Below, piece after piece: positions 18,358 through 28,015 of a stretch of 64,000 nt of DNA (its first letter is position 1; every line of letters starts with the position of its first letter). The notes beneath the pieces were generated by a model that made no database searches, was not told the origin of the DNA, and was given only the letters and a program-made list of their open reading frames with translations. Location: NCBI RefSeq assembly GCF_900458815.1, contig NZ_UHDZ01000001.1, positions 248,001-312,000 on the forward strand, given 5' to 3'. Made by a program: the position numbers and the translations under genes. This stretch comes from Staphylococcus saccharolyticus. Its GTDB lineage: Bacteria > Bacillota > Bacilli > Staphylococcales > Staphylococcaceae.

Positions 18358-20301
18358 TTATATCTCTTTTAAAATATCGTAGATTTCATTTCGATTTTGA
18401 GCATGAATCAGTTCATCGCGTGTATTGTCTTGCATTAATGATCTAGATAAACGTTGTAATAATCTTAAATGCGTATCATTACTGTCATTAGGTACTGCAA
18501 TTAGAAATACGAGGTGAGGTAGGGAACCATCGAGACTTTCCCACTCAATACCTTTTTTATGACTCATAACGGCAACAACAGGTCGTTTAACAGCCTTAGA
18601 TTTAGCGTGAGGTATTGCGACACTCATACCAATAGCTGTCGTAGATTCAGCTTCACGTTGAAGAATCGCGTTTTTAACTGTTTCTTTGTTTGTTATATAA
18701 TGTTGTTCAACGAGTTTTGCCAGTAAGGTATCGATGGCTTGATCCCTATTCATATCTGCTTTTGTTATCTTAATAAGTTCTTTATCAAAGACATCACTTT
18801 GTGCAAATTCAGTTTTTGGAGTTGTTGTTTGACTGTCTGTACTTGGTTTATCATTTTTCAAGGCTGAATCATTCACAGCATTGATTTTGGTTGTGACGAG
18901 TGTGTGTCGTTTGAAAAGTAAAATTGTAAACATAGTCACTAAGCTACCTATAATGACAGCGATAAAGAACCATAGAATATGAGTAATACCTCCCAATACC
19001 GCAACAACTGGTCCACCATGAGCAACTCTATCTCCTACACCACCTAATGCGGCAATCACTGAAGCAATCATTGCACCTATCATGTTGGCAGGAATAATTC
19101 TAAATGGATCTTGTGCAGCAAAAGGAATTGCACCCTCTGTAATACCAAATAGTCCCATTGTAAATGAGACTTTACCCATTTCTTGTTCAGCTTTATTGAA
19201 TCGATGTTTTCTTACAAAAGTAGCTAATCCTAGTCCAATAGGAGGTGTACATACTGCAACAGCAACCATACCCATGACTGCATAATTGCCATCAGCAATG
19301 AGTGCTGAACCAAAGAGGAATGCAACTTTATTGACAGGTCCTCCCATATCAAAAGCAATCATTGCACCAATAATGAGTGCTAGAATAATAATATTTGCCC
19401 CTTGCATACCTTTTAACCAAGTTGTCAGAGCGACAAATATGCTAGAAATAGGTGCACCAATGATGAAAATGAAAATTAAACCAACGATTAATGAAGCAAG
19501 AATAGGAATGATGATAATTGGCATGATAGGAGCCATCGCTTTAGGAACTTTAATTTGTTTAATCCATTTAGCTACATATCCTGCTAAGAAACCTGCAACA
19601 ATACCACCTAAAAATCCAGCTCCAGCTATACTGCCGTATAAGCTACCATCTGCAGCAATTGCACCACCAATCATCCCAGGGACAAGACCAGGTTTATCAG
19701 CAATACTTACTGAGATATATCCTGCTAGAATTGGTACAATAAATTTAAAGGATAGACTTCCAATATTTTCTATTGATTTCCAAAATGAATGTTCAGGAAT
19801 CACTAAACCTTTAGGTGTGGCATGCCCGCCAACGGTTAAAGCTATAGCTATAAGCAAACCTCCAACAACAATAAAAGGAACCATGAAAGACACACCGTTC
19901 ATTAAATGTTGATAAACCATTTGCATACCACTTTTGTGTTCTTCATCAATTTCTGTTGATACCGATAGAGAAGAATCTTTCTTATCATGATAAGTATGTG
20001 CATCTTGATCTATAATGCGTTGTATTAATTCTTTAGGTCGGTGGATACCTTCACGGACGTTTTCATTGATTAGACGTTTACCATTAAATCTTGATAAATC
20101 GACCTGTCTATCGGCAGCAATGATAATTCCATCTGCCTCTTTAATTTCTTTAGCCGTGAGTATATTTTCTGCGCCCACACCACCTTGTGTTTCAATCTTG
20201 ATGTCAACGCCCATTTCTTCGGCTGCTTGTTCTAATTTTTCTTGAGCCATATATGTATGAGCAATGCCATTAGGGCATGATGTAATTGCAAGTATTTTCA
20301 T
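18358..20301 (-). CDS. manP: Mannose/fructose-type PTS permease, EIIB-EIIC-EIIA fusion
   Basis: 647 residues from the ATG at 20299-20301, preceded by AAAGGAGTG; longer in-frame starts cross this site. Domain order: EIIB of the fructose family at about residues 1-105, with the phosphocysteine in ITSCPNGIAHTYMA; EIIC with about nine membrane helices at 125-475; an Asn/Lys/Thr linker; then EIIA at about 505-645, with the phosphohistidine in MSVAIPHAKS. It imports and phosphorylates a hexose. The neighbours decide the sugar: a PRD regulator upstream and manA downstream reproduce the manR-manP-manA layout of Bacillus, so mannose is more likely than fructose. A cre site at 20331-20345 implies CcpA repression by glucose. 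Substrate is inference. Confidence 0.88.
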   Translation of the reverse strand: MKILAITSCPNGIAHTYMAQEKLEQAAEEMGVDIKIETQGGVGAENILTAKEIKEADGIIIAADRQVDLSRFNGKRLINENVREGIHRPKELIQRIIDQDAHTYHDKKDSSLSVSTEIDEEHKSGMQMVYQHLMNGVSFMVPFIVVGGLLIAIALTVGGHATPKGLVIPEHSFWKSIENIGSLSFKFIVPILAGYISVSIADKPGLVPGMIGGAIAADGSLYGSIAGAGFLGGIVAGFLAGYVAKWIKQIKVPKAMAPIMPIIIIPILASLIVGLIFIFIIGAPISSIFVALTTWLKGMQGANIIILALIIGAMIAFDMGGPVNKVAFLFGSALIADGNYAVMGMVAVAVCTPPIGLGLATFVRKHRFNKAEQEMGKVSFTMGLFGITEGAIPFAAQDPFRIIPANMIGAMIASVIAALGGVGDRVAHGGPVVAVLGGITHILWFFIAVIIGSLVTMFTILLFKRHTLVTTKINAVNDSALKNDKPSTDSQTTTPKTEFAQSDVFDKELIKITKADMNRDQAIDTLLAKLVEQHYITNKETVKNAILQREAESTTAIGMSVAIPHAKSKAVKRPVVAVMSHKKGIEWESLDGSLPHLVFLIAVPNDSNDTHLRLLQRLSRSLMQDNTRDELIHAQNRNEIYDILKEI

Positions 20302-20330
20302 AGCTTTCACACTCCTTTTCTTCATATTTA

Positions 20331-20345
20331 TTGTAAGCGCATGCA
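20331..20345 (-). promoter_or_regulatory. Predicted cre (CcpA) site
   Basis: TTGTAAGCGCATGCA fits the Gram-positive cre consensus WTGNAANCGNWNNCW at every fixed position. It lies 30 bases before the manP start and after the regulator's terminator, where CcpA could block transcription of manP-manA. Confidence 0.7.
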
Positions 20346-20391
20346 AAAAGATAAAAAAAGAATAATTGCCGTAATTAGTGGCAATTATTCT
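20346..20391 (-). terminator. Terminator at the end of the PRD regulator gene
   Basis: On the minus strand AGAATAATTGCC pairs with GGCAATTATTCT, then CTTTTTTTATCTTTTT. One arm overlaps the last codons of the regulator gene. It separates the regulator transcript from manP-manA. Confidence 0.8.
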
Positions 20392-22256
20392 CTAAAACGT
20401 TTTATAAGTGTGAGTTTGAGTTGTGTATCTTCTAAAAGACATAATTCATTAATATCATCCTCTTCTAATTGAGCAATAGCTTGAATCATTTTTCTATTTA
20501 TCAGTGAATCCTTTTTAGCGATAGCTAAGAAGAATACAAGTTTAACATTGTGTTGTTTCCAGGGGATGGGTTGTGGAGCTTTAAATATGATGACATGTGA
20601 CTTTAGAACTTTTTCAGGATTACCATGTGGAATGGCTATGCCATTTCCAATAAATGTTGAAGATTGTCTTTCACGTTCCATGGCACTCTCGATATAACCT
20701 TTCAAAGTTGCATGATGTTGTTGCAAAATTTCTTCCGTTCTATTAAATATTGAAAGAATGTCAGTTAAATTTTTAAGTTTAAAGTCCGACTCGATACTAA
20801 ATTGAATGGGTGATAAATCGTTTTTATGAGACATAGGATTTTGAATGACTTTTAAGAATGATTCGATATGTTTTGCATCATCGTCTGAAAACAAAGGAGA
20901 TACTTGAATCACTTTAGGTAAATTAGAAATATTGCTTACATTAAAGTCATGAGTTGTGATTAACAAATCAATACTTTTAAAATCATAACTTTGTAGTTCT
21001 TCTAACTTTAAGGTATCAACAATGGATATGGCATTGTTTAATTTTTTAATTTTTTCAGCGAGTAAAGTTGATACACCAATACCATAATAGCATGCAATAA
21101 TGACGTTAATTTGAGTAGGTTTAGTACGTTCAATAGATGATTGAAAATGTATCGTTAAGAAAGCAATTTCATCTTCACTGAGTTGAATATCTGTATCTTG
21201 AGATAATTGATGTATTGCTTCATATAAAGTGTTAAATATGAAAGGATACAGTTTTTTTATTTGCGCAGTTAATGGGTTATTAAGATATACATTACGCATA
21301 ATTCTTAAATAGGTTCGACTAAAGTGGACGTTCATATTATGTTTTAAAATTGCATCTCGTGAGAACGCAAAACCAATTTTTTCATCCATAAGTTGTATTA
21401 AACGATCAATATAACTTTGAATAAATAACTGTTGTACCCCTAAATCGAACTTATTAAAGTGATAACTGATAAAAAAGGAAAAGAGTTCACTCGTTTCATC
21501 GTTAAGTTGATATCCAAGTGAATGATTAATATCTTGGATACATTTTTTTGCAATAGCTAAAGACTCTACATCTGCTTTCCAATCGAGACAATCAGGTTGT
21601 GTACGTTTAATTAGTAAGATTAGATGAACAAGCAATTGTTGAACTTTATTATCAGATGCTTGAAGTCTAAAGTGCTGTAAATTTTGGTTAATAATTTGTC
21701 TCATTTTCTGAGTATGCGCCTTGGGGAGTTCTTGTACAATAAGATCTTCAACTTTAAAGTCATAATTTGAAAGTTGATTGAGATGAAGGACAGCGTTATT
21801 GATATTAGTTGTAGTCGCATCAATGATGATGCCTTGTTTCTTTTTCAAAGATACAGCTACATCAAATTTTGTAGCCCAATTTTGAATACGTGTTAAACAA
21901 TCCATCACTTCAGTTTTCGATAAATGATATAGTGATTCAATCTCATGAAGGGTATATGTGTGATGCTCCATAAATAATTTATAAGCGATGGTAATTAGTA
22001 GATTGTTTTCCCGAGACATTCGTTCATCTAATAATGATTCTATCTCTTTGGTTGCATAAATATTCGTGTTTAATTGGTACCCTTTAGATTGAGTACTTAT
22101 AATTAAATCTTCTAGAAATGTGGCATTAATCGTCTTGATATCATTACGAACAGTTCTATTTGAGACATTAAGGAATGTAGCGACCTCTTGACCGTTTAAA
22201 TAGGTTTCTACATTATTAAGTAGTAGTTGAATTAATTTTATCTGTCTGTGAATCAT
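20385..22256 (-). CDS. manR: PRD-domain (BglG/ManR-type) transcription regulator of the mannose operon
   Basis: 623 residues. The N-terminus has a winged-helix (RQIKLIQLLLNNVETYLNG then VSNRTVRNDIKTI) and a second HTH at about 85-150. Two PTS regulation domains follow at about 165-390, with conserved His in FFISYHFNKF and FLTIHFQSS. A Bgl-type EIIB-like domain at about 395-480 carries Cys in IIACYYGIGVS. An EIIA-like domain at 490-620 carries His in GIAIPHGNP. This is the architecture of DNA-binding activators such as ManR, MtlR and LicR, not of RNA-binding antiterminators, which lack the HTH and EII domains. Phosphorylation by the PTS would switch its activity. The gene is immediately upstream of manP. 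The symbol is by architecture and context. Confidence 0.85.
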   Translation of the reverse strand: MIHRQIKLIQLLLNNVETYLNGQEVATFLNVSNRTVRNDIKTINATFLEDLIISTQSKGYQLNTNIYATKEIESLLDERMSRENNLLITIAYKLFMEHHTYTLHEIESLYHLSKTEVMDCLTRIQNWATKFDVAVSLKKKQGIIIDATTTNINNAVLHLNQLSNYDFKVEDLIVQELPKAHTQKMRQIINQNLQHFRLQASDNKVQQLLVHLILLIKRTQPDCLDWKADVESLAIAKKCIQDINHSLGYQLNDETSELFSFFISYHFNKFDLGVQQLFIQSYIDRLIQLMDEKIGFAFSRDAILKHNMNVHFSRTYLRIMRNVYLNNPLTAQIKKLYPFIFNTLYEAIHQLSQDTDIQLSEDEIAFLTIHFQSSIERTKPTQINVIIACYYGIGVSTLLAEKIKKLNNAISIVDTLKLEELQSYDFKSIDLLITTHDFNVSNISNLPKVIQVSPLFSDDDAKHIESFLKVIQNPMSHKNDLSPIQFSIESDFKLKNLTDILSIFNRTEEILQQHHATLKGYIESAMERERQSSTFIGNGIAIPHGNPEKVLKSHVIIFKAPQPIPWKQHNVKLVFFLAIAKKDSLINRKMIQAIAQLEEDDINELCLLEDTQLKLTLIKRFRE

Positions 22257-22496
22257 GATTTATCTCTCTTCTCTTGAAAAGTTAATTAAGAAAACGCTTT
22301 ACTTATACTCTTTGATTGTAATATTAAAATTAATCACAATCAATAATGAGGTGACTCTACATCATTAGATTAAAATCATGTGTTTAATAGTTACTACGCT
22401 TTATAAAATTTCAACTAGATATTTTTCACCATCATTCTATGAAACGAATTTAATAAATATGATATATTTTAATAAAATTATTTAAAAGGTGATGAT

Positions 22497-24596
22497 ATGG
22501 GATATCAAAGCGAATATGCATTAGAAGAAGAGGTCATCAAGCAGTTAGTCAAGCAGGGGTATGAAAGGATAAAAATACGCGATGACGCGCAGTTAGTTAA
22601 TCATTTTCGGAAAATATTAATGGATACATTTGGCATACGACAGGGAGCGGTAAAACACTGATATCATTTAAGACAAGTCAAATTTTGTCTCGTGAACCTA
22701 ACATAAATAAAGTTATTTTCCTTGTTGACCGTAAAGATCTAGACAGCCAAACACTTGCTGAATTTAATAAATTTGAAAATGATTCTGTCGATCTTACTAA
22801 TCATACTCGTAAATTACTTCAACAACTTGAAGATCCTACATAGAAACTGGTTGTCACTACCATACAAAAGATGGCTAATGCAATTAAAACTGGTCACTGT
22901 GTGATTGACCGTTTTAAAGGAGGTAAAGTAATTTTCATTATTGCTGAATGTCATCGTACACAATTTGGTGAGATGCATCGTTTGATTAAACAACATTTTA
23001 AAAATGCACTATACTTTGGCTTTACAGGTACCCCACGTTTTGAAGAGAATGCCAGTCAAGACGGTCGTGTGACAGCAGATTTGGTAAATGTCTTCATACA
23101 TATCTTATTAAAGATGCTATACGTGATGGTAATGTGCTTGGCTTTTCAGTTGAATATTTAAATACATTTGAAACATTAAAGAAAGATATAGAGGAAGCGT
23201 ATGTAAACCAAATTGATGAGAATGAGATTTGGATGGCTGATGATCGACTTAATAAAATAGCGAAACATTTAATAGCTAATCATTCTAAAAAGTCACGTAA
23301 TCAAATGTATACAGCGATATTTATTGTTCAAAGTATCCCCATGGCGATTAAATACTATAAGATTTTCAAAGCATTGAAGGAAAAAATAATCATACGTTAA
23401 ATGTGTCGACAATCTTTTCATATCAAGCAAATGAAGATTACTATGAAAACGATAAACATGTTCATTTGCGTGAGGAACTTGAATGTGTTATCAAAGATTA
23501 TAACCTGATGTTTAATAAAAATTTTTCCACAGAAACGTTTGATGCATTTTTCAATGTTGTATTACAACGTGTTAAAAAGGGTCTGCCATGTGAGCGGCTT
23601 GATATATTAATCATTGTAGATATGTTTTTAACAGGTTTTGATAGCAAAAAGGTAAATACGTTATACGTTGATAGAAATCTACAACATCATACATTAATAC
23701 AAGCGTATTCACGTACCAATCGTGTTGAGAAAGAGACTAAACCATATGGTAATATCGTCTGTTATAGAAATTTAAAGTATCATACTGATCAAGCCATTGA
23801 GCTGTTTTCACAAACTAAAAATATTGATGCTGTGCTTAGTCTTTCATTCGATGAATATTTAACAAAATTTAAGCAACAGTTATGCAATTTATATCAAATT
23901 GCAGATAATCCTGAGCAAGTTGATTGTTTGGAGCGCGAAGACGACATCAAATCATTTGTCATTACATTTCGTGAATTGGCACGTCTCGTACAAATGCTTA
24001 AAACATTTGATGAATTTAAGTTTGATAGAGTAGGCATAGCAGAACAAACATTTAATGACTTTAGAAGTAAATATTTAAATCTATATAATGCTGTGCGTAA
24101 AAAAAATCTAATGTTGAAAAGGTTTCTGTATTAAATGATATAGACTTTGAATTTGAAATTCTAAGGAATGATTTAATCAATGTTCAATACATTTTAGATT
24201 TACTACATCAAATTGATTTAACTGATATACACTCAACTGAACAGGCGCGACAACAGATTCATCAATTACTTAATCATGCAGATGATGATAAATTAAGGTT
24301 GAAGGCAGACTGATAGTGTCATACCACAATTAGATGAAGGGATAGCAATTAATGAAGCCTATTATGACTATGAAGAAAAATTAAAAGAACATGAAATTCA
24401 AGATTTTGCGAAGAATCAAACATATCCACTTGAGTTATTGAAATTACTCGTCAATGAATATGAATATAGTGGTCGCTTGGACAATCATTTAGTAGAAAAA
24501 GGCGTATTGGGTGGTCTACTCGTACGGACAAAGAAAATTGATGATATTAAATCATTTGTTCAGGAAACAGTTGAAAAATATGGTACAGTTAATTAA
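22497..24596 (+). pseudogene. hsdR: Type I restriction endonuclease subunit R (hsdR), internally deleted and multiply broken
   Basis: The start at ATG 22497, with AAAAGGTGAT upstream, reads [20 protein letters not shown], typical of HsdR. After LVNHFR near 22610 the text jumps straight to [21 protein letters not shown], the Walker A region. About 300 residues with the nuclease motif are therefore deleted. Further lesions are a TAG at about 22841 (EDPT*KLVVT), frame changes near 23090, 23400, 24130 and 24310, and IIAECHRTQ where the helicase motif II normally has DECH. The C-terminus ends normally at 24594-24596. HsdR would translocate and cut unmodified DNA. No hsdM or hsdS is next to it. Clearly non-functional. 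Confidence 0.9.
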
Positions 24597-24697
24597 TTGA
24601 AGGCCTTAGAGACTTTAACAAATTCACCTATATAGGATTTTGGTCTGAAATTGTTTCCAAGGAATACATGCCCATAAAAAAACTGTCGACAATCTGA

Positions 24698-24724
24698 AAC
24701 AGCTCCTTAGAGCTGTTTTTTATT
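24698..24724 (+). terminator. Terminator between the hsdR remnant and the PSM-like gene
   Basis: AACAGCTC CTTA GAGCTGTT followed by TTTTT: a compact perfect 8-bp stem. Confidence 0.8.
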
Positions 24725-24730
24725 TGGAAA

Positions 24731-24865
24731 TTAAACAAATTTTAAAACTTGGTCTACAATTTTAGCAATTGTATCTACAATACCGAATCCCATGTCTACC
24801 CAATCTTGTTTTACATGTAAACCTGAGTTTACAGCGTTATGTAATGATTCAACGATACCTGACAT
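24731..24865 (-). CDS. Beta-class phenol-soluble modulin-like peptide (Staph_haemo family)
   Basis: 44 residues from the ATG at 24863-24865, with GGGAG about 9 bases upstream. The sequence starts MSGIVESLHNAVNSG, has the central Asp-Trp (QDWVDMG) and ends with an amphipathic helix (IVDTIAKIVDQVLKFV). Length, N-formyl-Met start without signal peptide, the DW motif and the C-terminal helix match the 43-45-residue beta PSM / SLUSH / gonococcal-growth-inhibitor family of staphylococci. Such peptides are exported by the Pmt ABC transporter and act as surfactants in biofilm structuring, with weak lysis. Beta PSM genes usually occur in tandem clusters; this one is single, next to a dead hsdR. Activity is inferred from family likeness. 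Confidence 0.8.
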   Translation of the reverse strand: MSGIVESLHNAVNSGLHVKQDWVDMGFGIVDTIAKIVDQVLKFV

Positions 24866-25155
24866 ATTTATTCACTCCCTTGTATAAAATATAATTAATA
24901 CGCTTACATATATACTTAACATGTCTTATCAAAAACGCAATTTAAGGTATTTTTACAAATTATTTATTTTTAAAATATTATCAAGAGTGATAAATTATAA
25001 ATATCATTTAATAGAACATAATAAATTTTTTATTTATCGAACTACTATAACTTAAAAGTTAATAAAATTGTGCATTTATTCACATTATATACACAACAAT
25101 TAGGATTTAATATGATAATTTAAATATGTAATCTATTAAATATTGAGGAGTGGTT

Positions 25156-25938
25156 ATGTTGAGTAACTCTAAAAAAGTAGCCGTTGTAACTGGTGCAGCA
25201 CAAGGAATAGGTTTAAAAATTGCTGAGCGCCTATTTGAAGATGGATATAGTATTGCACTAGTAGACTTTAATGAAGCTGTAGCTAAAGAATCGGCTGCAA
25301 AATTATTAAAAGAAGGACAAGAAGCAGTTGCTTTTAAAGCAGATGTTTCAGATCGTGATCAAGTATTCAGCGTTTTAAATCAAGTCGTTGAACACTTTGG
25401 CGATTTAAATGTCCTTGTTAATAACGCTGGTCTTGGACCAATGACACCTATTGAATCAGTAAGACCTGATCAATTCAACAAAGTTGTTGGTGTCAATGTC
25501 GGAGGTGTATTCTGGGGTATTCAAGCTGCAATTGAACAATTTGACAAATTAGGACATGGCGGTAAAATTATCAACGCAACATCACAAGCGGGTGTAGAAG
25601 GTAACAAAGGCCTATCTTTATATAGTAGTACAAAATTTGCTGTTAGAGGACTAACTCAAGTAGCTGCACGTGATTTAGCTGAGAAAAATATTACAGTTAA
25701 TGCATTTGCACCTGGTATTGTTGAAACACCAATGATGAAAGGTATAGCCGAAAAACTTGCTGAAGAAAATAACCAACCAATGGAATGGGGTTGGAAACAA
25801 TTTACAGATCAAATTGCTTTAAAACGTTTATCTAAACCAGAAGATGTTGCAAACGTTGTAAGCTTTTTAGCAAGTAGCGATTCAGATTATATTACAGGTC
25901 AAACAATCATCGTTGACGGTGGAATGAGATTCCACTAA
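25156..25938 (+). CDS. butA: Diacetyl/acetoin reductase (2,3-butanediol dehydrogenase), SDR family
   Basis: 260 residues from the ATG at 25156, with GAGGAG five bases upstream; a GTG at 25150 overlaps that site and is unlikely. Classical short-chain dehydrogenase marks are present: TGAAQGIG (NAD binding) at about 12-19, [10 protein letters not shown] at about 90, catalytic Ser in INATSQAG and the Tyr/Lys pair in YSSTKFAV, and the C-terminal [16 protein letters not shown] typical of ButA. It interconverts diacetyl, acetoin and 2,3-butanediol with NAD(H) and so balances redox during fermentation. Intact, single gene, with its own terminator. Confidence 0.92.
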   Translation: MLSNSKKVAVVTGAAQGIGLKIAERLFEDGYSIALVDFNEAVAKESAAKLLKEGQEAVAFKADVSDRDQVFSVLNQVVEHFGDLNVLVNNAGLGPMTPIESVRPDQFNKVVGVNVGGVFWGIQAAIEQFDKLGHGGKIINATSQAGVEGNKGLSLYSSTKFAVRGLTQVAARDLAEKNITVNAFAPGIVETPMMKGIAEKLAEENNQPMEWGWKQFTDQIALKRLSKPEDVANVVSFLASSDSDYITGQTIIVDGGMRFH

Positions 25939-25970
25939 TTTTAATGGCAATTAAATATAAGAAGTTTTTT

Positions 25971-26016
25971 AAAGCTAATTCTAGTGATTTTTAAATCTCT
26001 AGAATTAGCTTTTTTA
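25971..26016 (+). terminator. Terminator after butA
   Basis: AAGCTAATTCTAG and CTAGAATTAGCTT are perfect 13-bp arms around a 14-base loop, followed by a T run. Confidence 0.88.
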
Positions 26017-26153
26017 ATTATTGAGCATCATCGTTCTTCGTTTTGTTGCTAATATTTAGTTATAAATAGTGACATAAAGAGAGTAAGGTATTTGAGATAT
26101 ATTATCTGATTATAAAAATATCCATCCTCATCCTAATCAATAAATTTTTGAAT

Positions 26154-26507
26154 TTATGATGCGATATTTTGTTGCATATCGTTTACAATCGGTATTAGTT
26201 CAGAAAAATAATCATTTGCAAATCCGGAAATGATTTGAAATCTAACAATCGGGGATATTAGAGAGTCTTTGGGTAAATTATTATCAATAATAGCACTTAA
26301 GTCTCTAAATTTTATATCGCTCGAGTCATGATCAGATACATATTTTGAGAATTGAACCATAGTTTTTTCGAAAAATCTTATTCCGTAATTCATTTGTAAG
26401 CATAATAAACTTACAGATTTTGTTTCAAATTGATTTTCTCCTATCATTCCTGATAATTCACTTACAGATTGGATAAGTAAGTTAAAATTATCTTCATTTA
26501 ATTTCAT
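26154..26507 (-). CDS. Hypothetical helical protein (117 aa)
   Basis: 117 residues with AAGGAGAA about 8 bases before the ATG at 26507. It has no signal peptide or membrane helix and is predicted mostly helical (KLNEDNFNLLIQSVSELSGMIGE, FEKTMVQFSKYVSDHD, LIPIVNDMQQNI). I do not recognise it with confidence. Size, helix content and N-terminal pattern loosely recall small staphylococcal type VII secretion substrates of the TIGR04197 type or immunity-like proteins, but there is no WXG motif. It is isolated, next to the remains of a tandem lipoprotein on the other strand. The frame is intact. Confidence 0.6.
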   Translation of the reverse strand: MKLNEDNFNLLIQSVSELSGMIGENQFETKSVSLLCLQMNYGIRFFEKTMVQFSKYVSDHDSSDIKFRDLSAIIDNNLPKDSLISPIVRFQIISGFANDYFSELIPIVNDMQQNIAS

Positions 26508-26612
26508 TTCAATTCTCCTTTTTATTTATTTTCATAAGTTTTATTTCGAACTTCACTTATTAACATTAACGTAATCATCTAAATCTCTAAATGAATTTAT
26601 TAAATAAAGAAA

Positions 26613-27206
26613 GATTATAGAGATGATGAATTCGAAAAAGGTGTTAAAGGTACTTGGATACTTAGAACAGATATAGCAATACAACAAAATGACGGAGGAC
26701 TCTTTCAGAAGGTATGAGAAGGTATGCTATTAAAACTTAATAGAAATACAAAAAAAGGTAAAAGGATATTTTTATAATTAGATATAGTAATAATGCAGAT
26801 AAATATGATCATGGAAAAGTTAAGAAGTAACCAGTCGTAATGAAAAACAACAAATTTTATGTAACTAAAAAATTAATGATAAAAGGTTAGAAAAAAACTT
26901 TAAGTTTTTCTCACAATATGCCAATTTCAAAGAATTAGATAAGTATAAAAACTAGGATATTTCTTACAATCTCGAAGTACCTAGTTATTCAGTTGAATAT
27001 CGTTTAGATAATAGTGATTTCAATGTTAAAAAATAAGACAAATGTACGATATACCCACCAATAAAGTGCCTAAACTGGTGTTAAAAGGAGACGAACAATT
27101 AAGCGGTAGTTCTATTGGTGATAAAGATGTGGAGTACCTTTTTCTAAGAAATAAGAATATCGTAATAAAATTTTCGGATTGTGTAAGCTATCGATTAACA
27201 TATTAA
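26613..27206 (+). pseudogene. Tandem-type lipoprotein (Lpl/DUF576), truncated and frameshifted
   Basis: Reading across frames recovers YRDDEFEKGVKGTWILRTD, LNRNTKKGKGYF, LEKNFKFFSQYANFKELDKYKN, DISYNLEVPSYSVEYRLDN and IPTNKVPKLVLKGDEQLSGSS. These are landmarks of the staphylococcal tandem lipoproteins (Lpl), surface lipoproteins that occur in arrays and activate TLR2. The whole N-terminal third with the lipobox is missing, and several stops and indels follow. Only one copy remains here, so it is a remnant of an array or a stray copy. Confidence 0.82.
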
Positions 27207-27402
27207 TAAAAAAAGCGATACTAATGGTAGATATCAGTTTTCTCATGATACACCTCAATATAAGATTAGTTACTTTCATTTTAACTTAATTTATAAATTA
27301 TATAAATAGAATTTATAAAAGAATTAATAAAATATAATTAATTTTACATTTTAGTTTTTGTTAAAAATATTAATTTTAATTAATATAAAATATAATAGCA
27401 CA
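27207..27402. other. AT-rich spacer without a recognised feature
   Basis: Very AT-rich sequence between the lipoprotein remnant and the interrupted hairpin. I see no open frame or hairpin of note in it. Confidence 0.4.
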
Positions 27403-27506
27403 TTAAAAAGCCTATGCAGGGTAATCTGACGTGTACCCCAAAAGATAGAGTCAAAATCTAAATTGATGGGGAAATATTAATTATTTAACATGCATAAGCT
27501 TTTTAA
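27403..27506 (-). terminator. Terminator arms separated by an apparent insertion scar
   Basis: The arms TTAAAAAGCCTATGCA (27403-27418) and TGCATAAGCTTTTTAA (27491-27506) pair with one mismatch but are 72 bases apart. This is too far for a normal terminator loop. The spacer contains TGACGTGTACCCCAAAAGAT (27427-27446), which resembles the end of an IS3/IS150-type element. The simplest reading is a terminator for the minus-strand gene at 27512-28015 whose loop received and mostly lost an insertion sequence. Confidence 0.45.
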
Positions 27507-27511
27507 CTTAA

Positions 27512-28015
27512 TTAATGATTTACGTTTTGGTTATTACTAGCTCCATTACTTTGAGTCGAAGGCTTGCCATTAGAATTACCGCTATGTTGTGCACCTAACT
27601 GATAACTATTAGACTGTGATGGATTTTGCTGAAATGGTTGTTGTGTTGTTGATTGTGACGGCTGGCTTCCTGATTGACTAGGTTTATTACTACCTGAATG
27701 TTGGCTACTGTTGTTATTCGATGAAGTGTTGCCATTGGTACCTGATTGCTGATTTTTATTTTGCGATTGGTTGTAGTTCGGTTGTTGTGCCGAATTATTA
27801 TAATTGGAAGGATTGCTATTGTTATAACCGCTACTTAAATGTTCTGATTGAGCGTTTTCTTGATTGTTGTTTACGTCACTATTTTGATTATTATTTGTTT
27901 TCTTATCATCTTCTTTAGAGACAGAGTTACTTTTAAGGTTAACTGCTGCATAAATTGAAAAGCTTAATGCAACGATAAGAATAATAACGACAAAAATTGC
28001 TAATACTTTTTTCAA
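27512..28015 (-). CDS. Membrane-anchored Asn/Ser/Gln-rich low-complexity protein
   Basis: 167 residues with GGGAGG before the ATG at 28015. Residues 1-26 form a charged start and one hydrophobic helix (VLAIFVVIILIVALSFSIYAA), a signal anchor or signal peptide. The remaining ~140 residues are almost only Asn, Ser, Gln, Gly, Pro and Lys, with no folded domain, wall-anchor motif or Cys lipobox. It probably sits on the outside of the membrane or in the wall. I do not recognise a function. Similar short disordered extracytoplasmic proteins occur in many staphylococci. Confidence 0.6.
   Translation of the reverse strand: MKKVLAIFVVIILIVALSFSIYAAVNLKSNSVSKEDDKKTNNNQNSDVNNNQENAQSEHLSSGYNNSNPSNYNNSAQQPNYNQSQNKNQQSGTNGNTSSNNNSSQHSGSNKPSQSGSQPSQSTTQQPFQQNPSQSNSYQLGAQHSGNSNGKPSTQSNGASNNQNVNH

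Noticed and set aside
19082..19912. Open frames on the plus strand across the PTS gene
   Set aside because: They are antisense to the clear manP EIIC domain, have no ribosome binding site and read as unnatural Ile/Pro/Ala-rich text.
27427..27452. A resident insertion sequence
   Set aside because: Only a motif like one terminal end is visible. There is no transposase frame, so it is treated as a scar.
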